Positions 27,546 through 38,355 are shown, numbered from the stretch's first letter. The stretch: 64,000 bases of DNA from Solibacillus isronensis (GCF_023715405.1 NZ_JAMBOC010000001.1:682001-746000); one strand, 5' to 3'. Made by a program: numbers and translations. Notes: generated by a model from the sequence alone, not told the origin.

Positions 27546-28112
27546 ATGCCGTTTAATGATCAGAAAATTATTCCTGCTGCCCGAACAATTAAACAGTTTG
27601 ATAAAGTAGTAAAAAGTGAATTCGAATATATCGTATTGCTTGAAGTGCATTTAAGCCATCTACGCTCGCTAAAACAAGAGGCCGATCGTCATGGAAAAAA
27701 ATTAATTATTCATGCGGATTTAATACACGGCCTGAAGACTGATAATTTTGCCGCGGATTATTTATGTAACGATATTCGCCCGGCAGGCATTATTTCTACA
27801 CGCTCCAATATGATTTTAAAAGCGAAATCCCGTGGTATATTGGCGATTCAACGTGTCTTTTTAATTGATACAATTGCGCTTGAAAAAAGTTATTCGCTCC
27901 TTGAACAAACGGCTCCGGACTTTATTGAATTACTTCCAGGTGTTATCCCGGAAATGATTGAGGAAGTATCTACGCAAACAGGTATTCCTGTTATTACAGG
28001 GGGCTTAATTCGAACGGATGAGCAAATTAAGCAGGCATTTGATGCAGGGGCAATTGCCATTACTACCTCCAATAAAGAATTGTGGAAACGTTTCCAAAAA
28101 GTTGTTGACTAA
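27546..28112 (+). CDS. glpP: Glycerol-3-phosphate-responsive antiterminator
   Basis: 188-residue GlpP protein: TIM-barrel-like fold with HADLIHGLKTDNFAADYL and the C-terminal GGLIRTDEQIKQAFDAGAIA phosphate-binding loop. With glycerol-3-phosphate bound it prevents termination at glp leaders. Both glpD (upstream) and glpF (downstream) have terminator leaders here. RBS TTTAGGAGG is 5 bases before ATG. The glpF promoter and candidate cre site overlap its 3' end. Confidence 0.94.
   Translation: MPFNDQKIIPAARTIKQFDKVVKSEFEYIVLLEVHLSHLRSLKQEADRHGKKLIIHADLIHGLKTDNFAADYLCNDIRPAGIISTRSNMILKAKSRGILAIQRVFLIDTIALEKSYSLLEQTAPDFIELLPGVIPEMIEEVSTQTGIPVITGGLIRTDEQIKQAFDAGAIAITTSNKELWKRFQKVVD
28083..28096 (+). 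promoter_or_regulatory. Candidate CcpA cre site before glpF
   Basis: TGGAAACGTTTCCA is a perfect 14-bp palindrome and matches the cre consensus (TGNNARCGNWWWCA) at all but one position. It lies in the glpP 3' end, 9 bases before the glpF -35 box. Repression of glpFK by CcpA is known in Bacillus; here it is inferred. Confidence 0.6.
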
Positions 28113-28133
28113 TGAATAATTTCAAACTATTAT
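28105..28133 (+). promoter_or_regulatory. Sigma-A promoter of glpFK
   Basis: TTGACT, 17-base spacer, TATTAT, overlapping the glpP stop codon region. It precedes the leader hairpin at 28170, so glpFK has its own promoter plus leader. Confidence 0.65.
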
Positions 28134-28169
28134 GATTACTAAGTCAATAAATACGTGGTTGAGTAAAGG

Positions 28170-28232
28170 AGTCCGCATGTATCATTGTTTTACGTAAATA
28201 CGTGAAACAATTGTTACTTGCGGACTTTTTTT
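28170..28232 (+). promoter_or_regulatory. glpF leader terminator, GlpP-type antitermination site
   Basis: AGTCCGCA pairs with TGCGGACT and the interior (ATTGTTTTACGT/ACGTGAAACAAT) pairs too, giving a very long hairpin followed by seven Ts. It is the expected GlpP target for glycerol-uptake genes. Confidence 0.82.
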
Positions 28233-28282
28233 CTTCTAAGTATTTTATTAACGGAATATACATGAGCTAAGGAGGTTATGGA

Positions 28283-29068
28283 ATGTCAACATTTACAGCC
28301 GAGTTAGTCGGCACGATGCTGCTAATATTATTCGGTGGCGGCGTTGTAGCAGGTGTTTCATTGCACAAATCAAAAGGTCAAGGTGGCGGTTGGGTCGTAA
28401 TCACTTTTGCATGGGGCTTTGCCGTAGCGATGGCAGCTTATGCAGTAGGAGGTATTAGCGGGGCACACTTAAACCCGGCATTAACAATTGCTCTTGCAAC
28501 AATTGGCAACTTTGCATGGGCAGATGTGCCAATGTTTATCGTTGCTCAACTAATTGGAGCGTTTTTAGGTGCTGTGTTAGTATACTTTGTTTATTTACCG
28601 CATTGGAAAGGTACAAAAGACAAAGGGGCAAAACTTGGCGTATTCGCAACAACTCCAGCAGTAAAGCATATTCCATCGAACATGATTGCTGAGATGGTCG
28701 GCACATTCGCATTAGTATTAGGGATTTTAGCGTTAGGGACAAACGAAATTACTTCAGGATTAAATCCATTTTTAGTCGGTATTTTAATTGTTGTAATTGG
28801 TATGGCATTGGGTGGTCCAACTGGTTATGCAATTAACCCGGCCCGTGACTTAGGTCCACGTATTGCACACGCGCTTTTACCGATTCCAGGTAAAGGAGAT
28901 TCAGCTTGGTGGTATGCATGGGTACCTGTAGTTGCCCCGATTATCGGCGGTGTTTACGGAGCAGTATTTTTCAGCTTCATCTGGAATGGAGCAGATGCAA
29001 CATTATTCTGGATTTTCAGTGTAGTAGTAGCGGCGGTGTTCGTAGCTGCACAAATGACAGTATCGACT

Positions 29069-29080
<12 letters not shown>
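28283..29080 (+). CDS. glpF: Glycerol uptake facilitator
   Basis: 265-residue aquaglyceroporin. Both half-helix motifs are present: HLNPALTIAL and INPARDLGPR. The Asp after the second NPAR is the glycerol-channel marker. Six membrane helices in two repeats. AAGGAGG precedes the ATG. Cotranscribed with glpK 28 bases later. Confidence 0.95.
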
Positions 29081-30602
<1,522 letters not shown>

Positions 30603-30678
30603 TCGGGTGGGTAGGTATTCGTTTGGATATTGCATGGTACTCTTGCAACATGAGCTCTTCAAATGAATAGTCAGCATA

Positions 30679-30719
30679 AAACTGTATGGGTAGCGAATTA
30701 GCTGCTCATACAGTTTTTT
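30679..30719 (+). terminator. Terminator after glpK
   Basis: AACTGTATG and CATACAGTT with inner GGTAGC/GCTGC pairing, followed by six Ts. Confidence 0.9.
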
Positions 30720-30786
30720 GTTGTTAAGGAAATTTTAGATTTGGGCATGGTGGAACACTTTGAACGAAACGACTGTCTACGTCTAG

Positions 30787-30898
30787 GCTAAAGCGCCAAC
30801 TCCTCGCATCATTAGGTCCCTTTCGTGCAAAAGTGGTGAAGCCTTTACTTTTGCGTCCGGCCACCCAATGACTGTCGGAGTTGAACGGGCGCTTTAGC
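30787..30898. repeat. Nested palindromic intergenic element
   Basis: Outer arms GCTAAAGCGCCAACTCC and GGAGTT-GAACG-GGCGCTTTAGC are inverted copies apart from a 5-base insert. An inner hairpin GCAAAAGT/ACTTTTGC lies at 30827-30854. GC content is higher than the flanks. It resembles in layout the dispersed palindromic intergenic elements of Bacillaceae genomes, but copy number cannot be judged here. A minus-strand ORF across it is probably accidental. Confidence 0.6.
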
Positions 30899-30985
30899 GC
30901 TTTTGTTCTATAAATAACTAGTAGGCATTTATCCTTTATTTTGATGAAAATAATGATGCTATGGGGTATAGCAAATACCAAATTA

Positions 30986-31025
30986 AGCGAGCGCGGTTTT
31001 TGTAAAAGGAATCAGCGCTTTTTTC
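30986..31025 (+). repeat. Degenerate copy of the terminator repeat at 33616
   Basis: GAGCGCGGTTTTTGTAAAAG... then TCAGCGCTTTTTTCC. It matches 33616-33656 over about 40 bases with a few changes that weaken the stem. The rest of 31026-31268 holds the SLH-gene leader. Confidence 0.6.
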
Positions 31026-31157
31026 CATACAATCTAATTGGATATGATTTTCCTGCAATTTAAAAATTTGAAAAAGTGAAACTAATTTCCATTTTTTTCG
31101 TCAGTACAGCATATTACTGATTGGGGGAAGACTCTGTAAAAAAATAAGATGAAATTG

Positions 31158-31227
31158 CTCGCTGCCAAAATTACGCAAAAAACAGTCAGGTTACCAGTAG
31201 AAGCGAGTGAAACCCTATAAATCAGGG
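31158..31227 (+). other. Possible structured leader before the SLH gene
   Basis: CTCGCT (31158-31163) can pair with AGCGAG (31202-31207), and CCCT with AGGG just after. Inside are ACGCAAA and CAGGTTACC, words also found in the c-di-GMP-I aptamer core, but the intervening P3 region is far too short and GCAAACC is absent. I call only a possible structured leader, not a riboswitch. Confidence 0.25.
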
Positions 31228-31268
31228 AAATGGATAATAAAATTTACGAAACGAAAGGAAGCGAGAGA

Positions 31269-32774
31269 ATGAAGAAACGATTAACGACCATATTCACGGT
31301 ACTATTTATAGCGTGTAACCTCGTTTTAGCCAGCACATTTGCCGCATCAACTAAGCAATTTTCAGATGTACCGTCATCAAAATATTACGCCGAAGCTGTT
31401 TATGAATTGGCAGAACGAAACATTATTGGAGGGTATCCCGATGGTACGTTTAAACCCGGCAACACGATTACAAGAGGACAGGCAGCCGCTATCATTACGA
31501 AGATGATCAACTTGGACACTTCCAACGTAAAGAATCCGGGTTTTGAAGATGTCACAACTTCAAACGGTTACTATAAGTCGATTGCAGCAATGGCTGAACA
31601 TGGGATAATCAGCGGCTACGGCGATGGACGATATGGGCCGAACGATCCTATCAAACGGGGACAGATGGCTTCAATACTTGTCAAAGCGTTCGATCTGCCA
31701 CGCTATAATATATCGGGGCATGATATGGTCAACCCATTCAAAGATGTTATACCGTATTACTATTTACGATCGCATGCCGATAATATTTTAATCCTTTATA
31801 AATTCGGCATTGTTGGAGGGACGTCCCCTGACAAATTCAGTCCAAATGCTTTTATCACAAGGGGACAAGCTGCAAAAATGCTGAAAGCTACGGAAGATTT
31901 GAAACCGCCAATGGTGACAATAGGGCCAGCTGAAATCGATTTGGAAGAGATAGAATGGATAGAAGATGAAAAAATTGATTCTGCCGTATTTCACGGGATA
32001 CTGGTGAAAGGTAAAGTACTAACTTCGGGCAAAACTGAAGATAAAATTCAGATAGTACCATTGAAAGAAGGTACGGGTACGCTAATTGTCCGGGGATTAA
32101 AGGCAAACAAAACTGTCAATAAAAAATATTATGTTCATATAAAAAAAGAGAACGGCGAATTGAAACCGACGTTGGAGGAAAAAGATACCTCCCATGCTAC
32201 TCCAGTAGAGTTATCAGTTTTTGATGAATCACGAAATCGGTCAAGTCAAGATGTCGAAAAAATAACTCTTTATACAATGGATGGTAAACATGTGTCTTCA
32301 AGTCTAAAGTTCGAAGATTGCCAATATGGCTATTCGGTTTGTTTTGATATTAAACAGCAAGGTCAGTTTATTGCAACCGTTTATTTTAAAGATGGAGAAG
32401 AAGTGAGGTATGGAATCGAAGCTAAACCGAACCAGACCAGCTTCAATTATGATATCAAAGTTGTTAAAGAACAACTTTCTGATTTAATTGATATGGGGGC
32501 CAAATACAATATAGGCAAACATACAACCAGAACAAAAAATGCTGAGCAAATGGTGACAGTTACTAGAGATCCAGGAACTAATGTGTTCCGTGCCACTGCG
32601 TCCGGACAGAAGGAAGGGATCGTCGATATTGATTTCGAGCATAAAATAACGGAAAAATCTTGTGATGGTACAGACTGTTATATAATTGTCTGGCTAGGTA
32701 TTTATGTAAAGGTTGAGCGAATCGGCTCCATTGTGAATGTAAGTATTTACAAGTCAATGGAACCGGAACATTAG
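31269..32774 (+). CDS. S-layer-homology (SLH) surface protein
   Basis: 501-residue exported protein. Residues 1-26 are a signal peptide (KKRLTTIFTVLFIACNLVLA). Three SLH domains follow (about 30-75, 90-140, 150-205), with ITRGQAAAIITK, IKRGQMASILVK and ITRGQAAKMLKA as repeat signatures. They anchor proteins to pyruvylated secondary cell-wall polymer. The C-terminal 280 residues show no recognised domain. The ATG at 31269 follows GAAAGGAAG. Confidence 0.88.
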   Translation: MKKRLTTIFTVLFIACNLVLASTFAASTKQFSDVPSSKYYAEAVYELAERNIIGGYPDGTFKPGNTITRGQAAAIITKMINLDTSNVKNPGFEDVTTSNGYYKSIAAMAEHGIISGYGDGRYGPNDPIKRGQMASILVKAFDLPRYNISGHDMVNPFKDVIPYYYLRSHADNILILYKFGIVGGTSPDKFSPNAFITRGQAAKMLKATEDLKPPMVTIGPAEIDLEEIEWIEDEKIDSAVFHGILVKGKVLTSGKTEDKIQIVPLKEGTGTLIVRGLKANKTVNKKYYVHIKKENGELKPTLEEKDTSHATPVELSVFDESRNRSSQDVEKITLYTMDGKHVSSSLKFEDCQYGYSVCFDIKQQGQFIATVYFKDGEEVRYGIEAKPNQTSFNYDIKVVKEQLSDLIDMGAKYNIGKHTTRTKNAEQMVTVTRDPGTNVFRATASGQKEGIVDIDFEHKITEKSCDGTDCYIIVWLGIYVKVERIGSIVNVSIYKSMEPEH

Positions 32775-32786
32775 TAATCCATTGAA

Positions 32787-32817
32787 AAACCGGCATGCGC
32801 AGCATGTCGTTTTTTTA
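32787..32817 (+). terminator. Terminator after SLH gene
   Basis: CGGCATGC pairs with GCATGTCG, followed by seven Ts. Confidence 0.8.
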
Positions 32818-32962
32818 TTTAACAGAGGTTAATTACAGTGGAATTGTCACATTTGTAATGTTTGTTATGGAATTGCAAAAGAAGCGCCATTCATTCCCTA
32901 ATGAAATCACCACAATTCTCTAGTAAGCTTGTAACAGACATCTAGAAAGGATTGATTTAATA

Positions 32963-33559
32963 ATGTTGAAAAAAAGTATCGTGTTGTTCTTTAGTATGAT
33001 GCTATTTGCGCTACCAGCTACTGCATCTGCAGCTACTTATACAGTAAAAAGTGGGGACACGCTTTGGAAGATTGCCTCTAAAAATCAAATCGGACTAAGC
33101 GAATTAATTGCTTTAAACCCTACATTAAAAAATCCGGATATGATCTATGTCGGAGATAAAATTACTATTTCAGAAAATGAACAACAAGCAGTAGAAGAGC
33201 AAGTAGTAAGTCTAGTAAACAAAGAACGCGCACAGCAAGGGTTAGCGCCACTTAAAATGGATTGGGAGCTAGCGCGTGTTGCGAAATATAAATCACAAGA
33301 TATGCACGACAAAAATTACTTCAGCCATACAAGCCCTACATACGGCTCACCATTTGATATGATGAAAAAATTCGGTATCAGCTATACAGCAGCAGGTGAA
33401 AACATTGCAAAAGGTCAAAAATCGGCTGCGCAAGTAATGGATGCATGGATGAATAGTTCAGGCCACCGAGCAAACATTATGGATGCGAAATTTACGCATA
33501 TTGGTTTAGGCTACGTTGAAGATGGTAACTACTGGACACAAATGTTTATTAAGAAATAA
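32963..33559 (+). CDS. LysM and CAP-domain secreted protein
   Basis: 198 residues: signal peptide 1-24 ending ATASAA, LysM domain 25-71 (YTVKSGDTLWKIASKN), then a CAP/SCP domain (about 78-197) with HTSPTYGSPFDMM, AGENIAKG and SGHRANIM. Bacterial CAP proteins such as YkwD are spore- or envelope-associated with unclear activity. The LysM binds peptidoglycan. AGAAAGGA lies upstream of the ATG. Confidence 0.9.
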   Translation: MLKKSIVLFFSMMLFALPATASAATYTVKSGDTLWKIASKNQIGLSELIALNPTLKNPDMIYVGDKITISENEQQAVEEQVVSLVNKERAQQGLAPLKMDWELARVAKYKSQDMHDKNYFSHTSPTYGSPFDMMKKFGISYTAAGENIAKGQKSAAQVMDAWMNSSGHRANIMDAKFTHIGLGYVEDGNYWTQMFIKK

Positions 33560-33615
33560 AACTATTTAAAACCATAGAAATATTGATTATCTTCTATTGA
33601 AAAGTAATCCAAAAA

Positions 33616-33656
33616 CGAGCGCGACTTTTGTAAAAAGAGTCAGCGCTCGTTTTCCT
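33616..33656 (+). terminator. Terminator after LysM-CAP gene, repeat copy 2
   Basis: ACGAGCGC and GCGCTCGT pair, extended by GACTTTT/AAAAGAGTC, followed by TTTT. A degenerate copy is at 30986-31025. Confidence 0.75.
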
Positions 33657-33806
33657 ATTTTTGCGAGATTATATTAGCATCAAATGCAGCGAATTATACT
33701 AGAACATTGAGATGAAAGTACCTTCGAAAAATATTATAGAATATAAGTTATAAATAAAAATCGGGAGAATATATTATTCCAAAGAAAGTATTAGGAGGAT
33801 GAGTAT

Positions 33807-35330
33807 TTGGATTTAATCAAACCGATTTTATCGCACGCAAGTAGAATGCCAAATCAAAAAGCATTAGTATTTGGGGATTACACGTACACCTATAAAGAAT
33901 TAAACGATGAAATTAATCGATATAGTAACGGGTTCATTAATCAAGGTTTAAAAAAAGGTGATAAAGTCAGTCTGTTTTTGAAAAATTCCCATTGGTTTGT
34001 CATTTGCGCGTATGCCGTTATGAAAGCAGGCGGTGTCATTGTTCCAATTAACTTTCGTTTAACGGCTAAAGAACTTAATTATATTGTGGAGCAATCTGAT
34101 TCAATCGCTATTATTACAGATGTGGATCAAACAGAATTAGTTAAGAACGCCATTGCCGATATTACTGCAACACCGGTCATATACAGTGTTGGGGATGCTG
34201 AAGCAGGAATTGTCTCTATAAAAGATATCTATACTTCACAGACCGAAAATCCGGATGTGCCAATTACTGCTGAAGATGCTGCACAAATTTTGTATACATC
34301 AGGTACAACAGGCAAGCCAAAAGGGGCACTGCTTACACATGGTAACGTCACAAATTTAAATAGTGCGCAAACGGTCATGATGAAATTAAACCATGATGAC
34401 GTTTATTTATTAGTTGCGCCAGCATTCCATTCGGCAGGATTGAATATGGTTCTTACATCTTGCTTCTTTGCCGGTGCAACAGTTGTCATGATGCGCGACT
34501 TCCATCCTGTAGAATCGCTAAAGATGATAGAACAGCATAAAGTAACGCTATTCTTCGGTGTACCTGCTATGTACAACGCCTTTTTCATGGTTCCAAAAGG
34601 TTCGTATGATTTATCAACAGTTCGGGGTTATGTGTACGGAGCGGCACCGATGTCACCAAGTATGATTGAAAAAGCTGTAGAGTATTTAGGTTCAGACCAG
34701 TTCTATAATGCCTGTGGTTTAACGGAAGGTGGACCAGGAGGGGTTTATTTAACGCCTGAAGAACATAAGACAAAGCTTGGTGCGAGTGGAAAAGCGATGA
34801 CTTTTCTGGACGTTCGTGTAGTAAATGGTTATATGGAAGATGTATTGCCTGGTGAAGTGGGAGAATTCATTATGCGCGGAGAATCAGTTATGAAAGAATA
34901 CTATAAAAAACCGGAGGAAACAGCGCAAACATTTCGAGATGGTTGGCTTTTAACGGGTGATTTGGCGACGATAGATGACGAAGGGTATATTACACTTGTA
35001 GACCGAAAGAAGGACATGATTATCTCAGGCGGTGAAAATGTTTATTCGGTTGAAGTGGAACAAATCTTAAACGGTTACCCTGGAATTGTAGAATGTGCAA
35101 TTATCGGTTTACCTGACCCGAAATGGGGAGAGGTAGTAACAGCTGTGATTGTTAAAAAGGAAGAGATTGAGATCGATGAAGAAGATATTATAGCCTATTG
35201 CCGCAGTCATTTAGCGGGTTATAAGCTGCCGCGTCATTTTATATATGTAGAATCTTTACCTCGAAATGTATCAGGGAAAATATTAAAATATCAATTACGA
35301 GAAAACTGGAAAGAAAAAATAATCAATTAA
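33807..35330 (+). CDS. Long-chain acyl-CoA synthetase
   Basis: 507-residue AMP-forming ligase. Motifs: YTSGTTGKPKGALLTH, YNACGLTEGGPGG, GWLLTGD, DRKKDMIISGGENVY and the catalytic Lys in NVSGKILK. TTG start with TAGGAGG upstream; an ATG at 33799 is out of frame and stops at once. Monocistronic, with a strong terminator. Acyl specificity not readable. Confidence 0.92.
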   Translation: MDLIKPILSHASRMPNQKALVFGDYTYTYKELNDEINRYSNGFINQGLKKGDKVSLFLKNSHWFVICAYAVMKAGGVIVPINFRLTAKELNYIVEQSDSIAIITDVDQTELVKNAIADITATPVIYSVGDAEAGIVSIKDIYTSQTENPDVPITAEDAAQILYTSGTTGKPKGALLTHGNVTNLNSAQTVMMKLNHDDVYLLVAPAFHSAGLNMVLTSCFFAGATVVMMRDFHPVESLKMIEQHKVTLFFGVPAMYNAFFMVPKGSYDLSTVRGYVYGAAPMSPSMIEKAVEYLGSDQFYNACGLTEGGPGGVYLTPEEHKTKLGASGKAMTFLDVRVVNGYMEDVLPGEVGEFIMRGESVMKEYYKKPEETAQTFRDGWLLTGDLATIDDEGYITLVDRKKDMIISGGENVYSVEVEQILNGYPGIVECAIIGLPDPKWGEVVTAVIVKKEEIEIDEEDIIAYCRSHLAGYKLPRHFIYVESLPRNVSGKILKYQLRENWKEKIIN

Positions 35331-35359
35331 CAGTGCCATAATATAGAGTGCATATGGAT

Positions 35360-35410
35360 TGTACCCCAATTGTTAGGAACATTTGACAATTGAGGTACAG
35401 TTTTTTTTTT
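35360..35410 (+). terminator. Terminator after acyl-CoA synthetase
   Basis: TGTACC and CAATTGT pair with ACAATTG and GGTACA, followed by ten Ts. Confidence 0.9.
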
Positions 35411-35526
35411 GTAATGTTTAATATGATAAATTACTAAATTGTTTAATGCATTAATAGGTTAAATTAAGTAAAATAATAAAGAATAATATTTTAAATTAGA
35501 AATATTGCGAAAAAATAGGTGATGAT

Positions 35527-38019
35527 ATGAGTGTTAATACAAAAAAAATATCAAATATTAGGGAGGAAATTAGCGATTTTTTCATTTCCTCTTTTGATTC
35601 CAAAAACAAGGAATCAAACATTGTACACAAAATGCTGGATGATATTTTAAATGCTATGAATGAATCAACAAATATAACGATTACAGATTATGACGGCACA
35701 ATACTTTATGTGAATAGTAATTTTTGCCGACTTTCAAAATTTGAAAAGGAAGAAATCATAGGACAAAACCATCGAATAGTCAATTCTGGATTTCATTCTG
35801 AAGAGTTTTTCATTCAACTATGGGAAACGATTAGGAGCGGTTATACTTGGCGCGGTGAAATTCAACATAGAGCAAAGGATGGCACTGTTTTCTGGGTATT
35901 TGAAATCATTGTGCCAATCCTTGATGAGGAAGGGCAGCCGTATTATTTCGTTAGTTTTCAAACGGATGTCACAGAAAATAAACAGATGGAATCACAGTTT
36001 AAACTGAATTTTATTCGGACATTTCAAAACCTTCAAAATGGTATTTTTAAAGTAAGAAAAGAACAGGATGGTACGTTGAAATATATCCTGTCAGAAGGAA
36101 AACTGATGGCTGAAATTGGCGCGGGTGCAGAGCTGATTTTATCCAAATCACCTTTTGATGTATTTGACCAAGACATTGCAAAAATAAAAGAAAAAATGTA
36201 TACAAAAGCGCTCAAAGGTAAGAAAGTACAGTATGAGATAGAGTTAGGCGGCAAACTTATTTTCGTCGATATCGAACCCATCCGACATAACGGGGAAGTA
36301 ACAGAAATCGTTGGAACGGTTCACGATTTTTCGCAATTTAGAGAAGTTCAAAAGCAATTAAAAGTAAATGAAGAACGATACCAGTCTTTAATCAATTACA
36401 GTCATGAATATATTACAATGCTGGATAAAGAAGGTACCATTGTACATATGAATGCGAAAACATTGGAACTACTCGGAATAGAGGAAACCGTGTTTGGAAA
36501 AATGAGTATTATCGATGTTACTGTTGAAGAAGAACGCCCAGTTATTGCAGCCTACTTAGCAAAGGCATTACAAGGAGAAGTTCAATTTTTTGAGTTTGAA
36601 GTTAAGAATAACGGGCAACGAAGATTTTTAAATGTAACATTAGTACCAATGGTTATGGATAATGAAATAGACGTGATCTATTCAATCGGGAAAGATATTA
36701 CAGAAGAAAAACTTGTGCAAGAACGCAATGCATTTTTAGCCCATCATGATGAATTAACAGGTTTACCAAATCGTCGATGGATGGAAAAAAAAATTCAGGA
36801 TTCTTTAAAACAGGCAGAAGAAAATAAAAAGAAAATGGCGATATTATCTTTAGATTTGGACCGATTTAAATCGATTAATGATACGTTAGGGCATGCTGTA
36901 GGTGATGAATTATTACAGCAAATCGCAGTAAGATTGAACACCAATCCTTATAAAGATAAGTATCATGTAGCCCGAATGGGTGGCGATGAATTAATGCTTC
37001 TCTGCCCGAACTTTGAAACGAGAGATGAAGTAATTGAAATCGCCCAAAACATATTAGAAAGCTTAAAATATCCTTTTTATGTGCAAGGATCTGAATTACT
37101 TTTAACCGCGAGTATTGGAATTGACTTTTATCCTTCCAATGATGCCAATGTAACTGAATTGATGAAAAGGGTGGATGTTGCACTTTACAAGGCGAAAGAG
37201 TTTGGTCGAAATATGTATCAAATTTATGATTCATCGATGAACCAGGCGAATTATCAGTCATTCGTGATGGAGCGAGATTTAAGGAAAGCAATTATGAACG
37301 AAGAATTTGTTGCCTATCTCCAACCGAGAGTAGACGCATTAACAGGGAAAATAGTGAGTGCAGAAGCGCTTGTACGATGGAATCATCCGGAACATGGTTT
37401 AATTTCGCCAGGACTATTCATTCCGATTGCTGAAGAAACAGGATTAATAATAGCAATCGGAAAATGGATGAAGAAAAGAGTCAGTGAACAATTAGTTGCA
37501 TGGAGAAATGCCGGGTTGCCGCTTGTTCCGATAAGTGTAAATATTAGTTCTAAGCGATTTTTACAGCAAGGGTTTGCTGAAGAAATCAGTGAATTATTAG
37601 AACAATACGAGTTAGAAGGCAAGTGGTTAGAAATCGAAATTACCGAAAACTCGATCATGCTCAATGAAGAAAATGTTCAGAAAACACTGTTGGATTTAAA
37701 AGAAATGGGCGTTAAAATTTATATCGATGACTTTGGAACGGGTTATTCATCATTCAACTATTTGAAGATATTTAAAATAGATGGGGTTAAGATAGATCAA
37801 TCGTTTATTCGAGATATTTCCCACAATCCAGAAAACGCCACTATTACATCAGCCATGATAAAAATGGCGCAACTATTAAAGTTAGAAGTGATCGCTGAAG
37901 GTGTTGAAACAAAAGAAGAATTGGATTTCCTTCTAGGAGAAAATTGCCGATATATTCAAGGCTTTTACTTTGGCAAACCATGTCCGATTGAAGAATTTGA
38001 GAATTCCTTTATAAAGTGA
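35527..38019 (+). CDS. PAS-PAS-GGDEF-EAL cyclic-di-GMP enzyme
   Basis: 830 residues, cytoplasmic (no membrane helix seen). PAS 1 (about 50-150: ITITDYDGTILYVNS), a less clear PAS-like region (155-275), another PAS (about 285-400: ITMLDKEGTIVHMN), GGDEF (about 405-565) and EAL (about 575-825). The diguanylate site reads ARMGGDELML, GGDEL instead of GGDEF, with no RxxD inhibitory site. The EAL half keeps EALVRW, DDFGTGYSS and EVIAEGVET, so phosphodiesterase activity is likely. Confidence 0.92.
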   Translation: MSVNTKKISNIREEISDFFISSFDSKNKESNIVHKMLDDILNAMNESTNITITDYDGTILYVNSNFCRLSKFEKEEIIGQNHRIVNSGFHSEEFFIQLWETIRSGYTWRGEIQHRAKDGTVFWVFEIIVPILDEEGQPYYFVSFQTDVTENKQMESQFKLNFIRTFQNLQNGIFKVRKEQDGTLKYILSEGKLMAEIGAGAELILSKSPFDVFDQDIAKIKEKMYTKALKGKKVQYEIELGGKLIFVDIEPIRHNGEVTEIVGTVHDFSQFREVQKQLKVNEERYQSLINYSHEYITMLDKEGTIVHMNAKTLELLGIEETVFGKMSIIDVTVEEERPVIAAYLAKALQGEVQFFEFEVKNNGQRRFLNVTLVPMVMDNEIDVIYSIGKDITEEKLVQERNAFLAHHDELTGLPNRRWMEKKIQDSLKQAEENKKKMAILSLDLDRFKSINDTLGHAVGDELLQQIAVRLNTNPYKDKYHVARMGGDELMLLCPNFETRDEVIEIAQNILESLKYPFYVQGSELLLTASIGIDFYPSNDANVTELMKRVDVALYKAKEFGRNMYQIYDSSMNQANYQSFVMERDLRKAIMNEEFVAYLQPRVDALTGKIVSAEALVRWNHPEHGLISPGLFIPIAEETGLIIAIGKWMKKRVSEQLVAWRNAGLPLVPISVNISSKRFLQQGFAEEISELLEQYELEGKWLEIEITENSIMLNEENVQKTLLDLKEMGVKIYIDDFGTGYSSFNYLKIFKIDGVKIDQSFIRDISHNPENATITSAMIKMAQLLKLEVIAEGVETKEELDFLLGENCRYIQGFYFGKPCPIEEFENSFIK

Positions 38020-38091
38020 AGTAATCCTTAACATTATCTGCCAGTATTTTTTGCTTTTATATGCCTATGCTAGCTTAAAAGGAGCAATCTT

Positions 38092-38352
38092 ATGGCAAAG
38101 AAGAATCGAAATAAAATTCTTGTACCCGAAGCTAAACAAGAGCTGGATTTATTAAAAGCGAAAGTAACCGGTTCTAGCAACCCTGAAGTGACAGCGCTAG
38201 AGGTAGCTAAGGAATTAGGTATCCCTCTAAAAGAAGGATATAACGGCAAACTTACTTCTTTTGAAGCTGGTAAAGTAGGCGGGAAAATTGGTGGTAGCAT
38301 GGTTAAGGAGCTTATTAAAATGGCACAAGAAAGTTTAAAGAAAGAACAATGA
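38092..38352 (+). CDS. Alpha/beta-type small acid-soluble spore protein
   Basis: 86-residue DNA-binding spore protein: ILVPEAKQELDLLKAKV, ELGIPLKEGYNGKLTS and AGKVGGKIGGSMVKELI follow the SASP pattern. The usual GPR protease site (EFGV-like) is EVAKELGI here, so it is a divergent member. AAAAGGAG precedes the ATG. Direct evidence that the host forms endospores. Confidence 0.88.
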   Translation: MAKKNRNKILVPEAKQELDLLKAKVTGSSNPEVTALEVAKELGIPLKEGYNGKLTSFEAGKVGGKIGGSMVKELIKMAQESLKKEQ

Positions 38353-38355
38353 ATA

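Noticed and set aside
30724-30981. 85-codon minus-strand ORF after glpK
   Set aside because: It spans the nested palindrome, has no RBS and no protein-like conservation; it is better explained as repeat DNA.
31158-31207. Calling a c-di-GMP-I riboswitch
   Set aside because: Only two short words match; GCAAACC and the P3 region are missing, so it is listed only as a possible leader.
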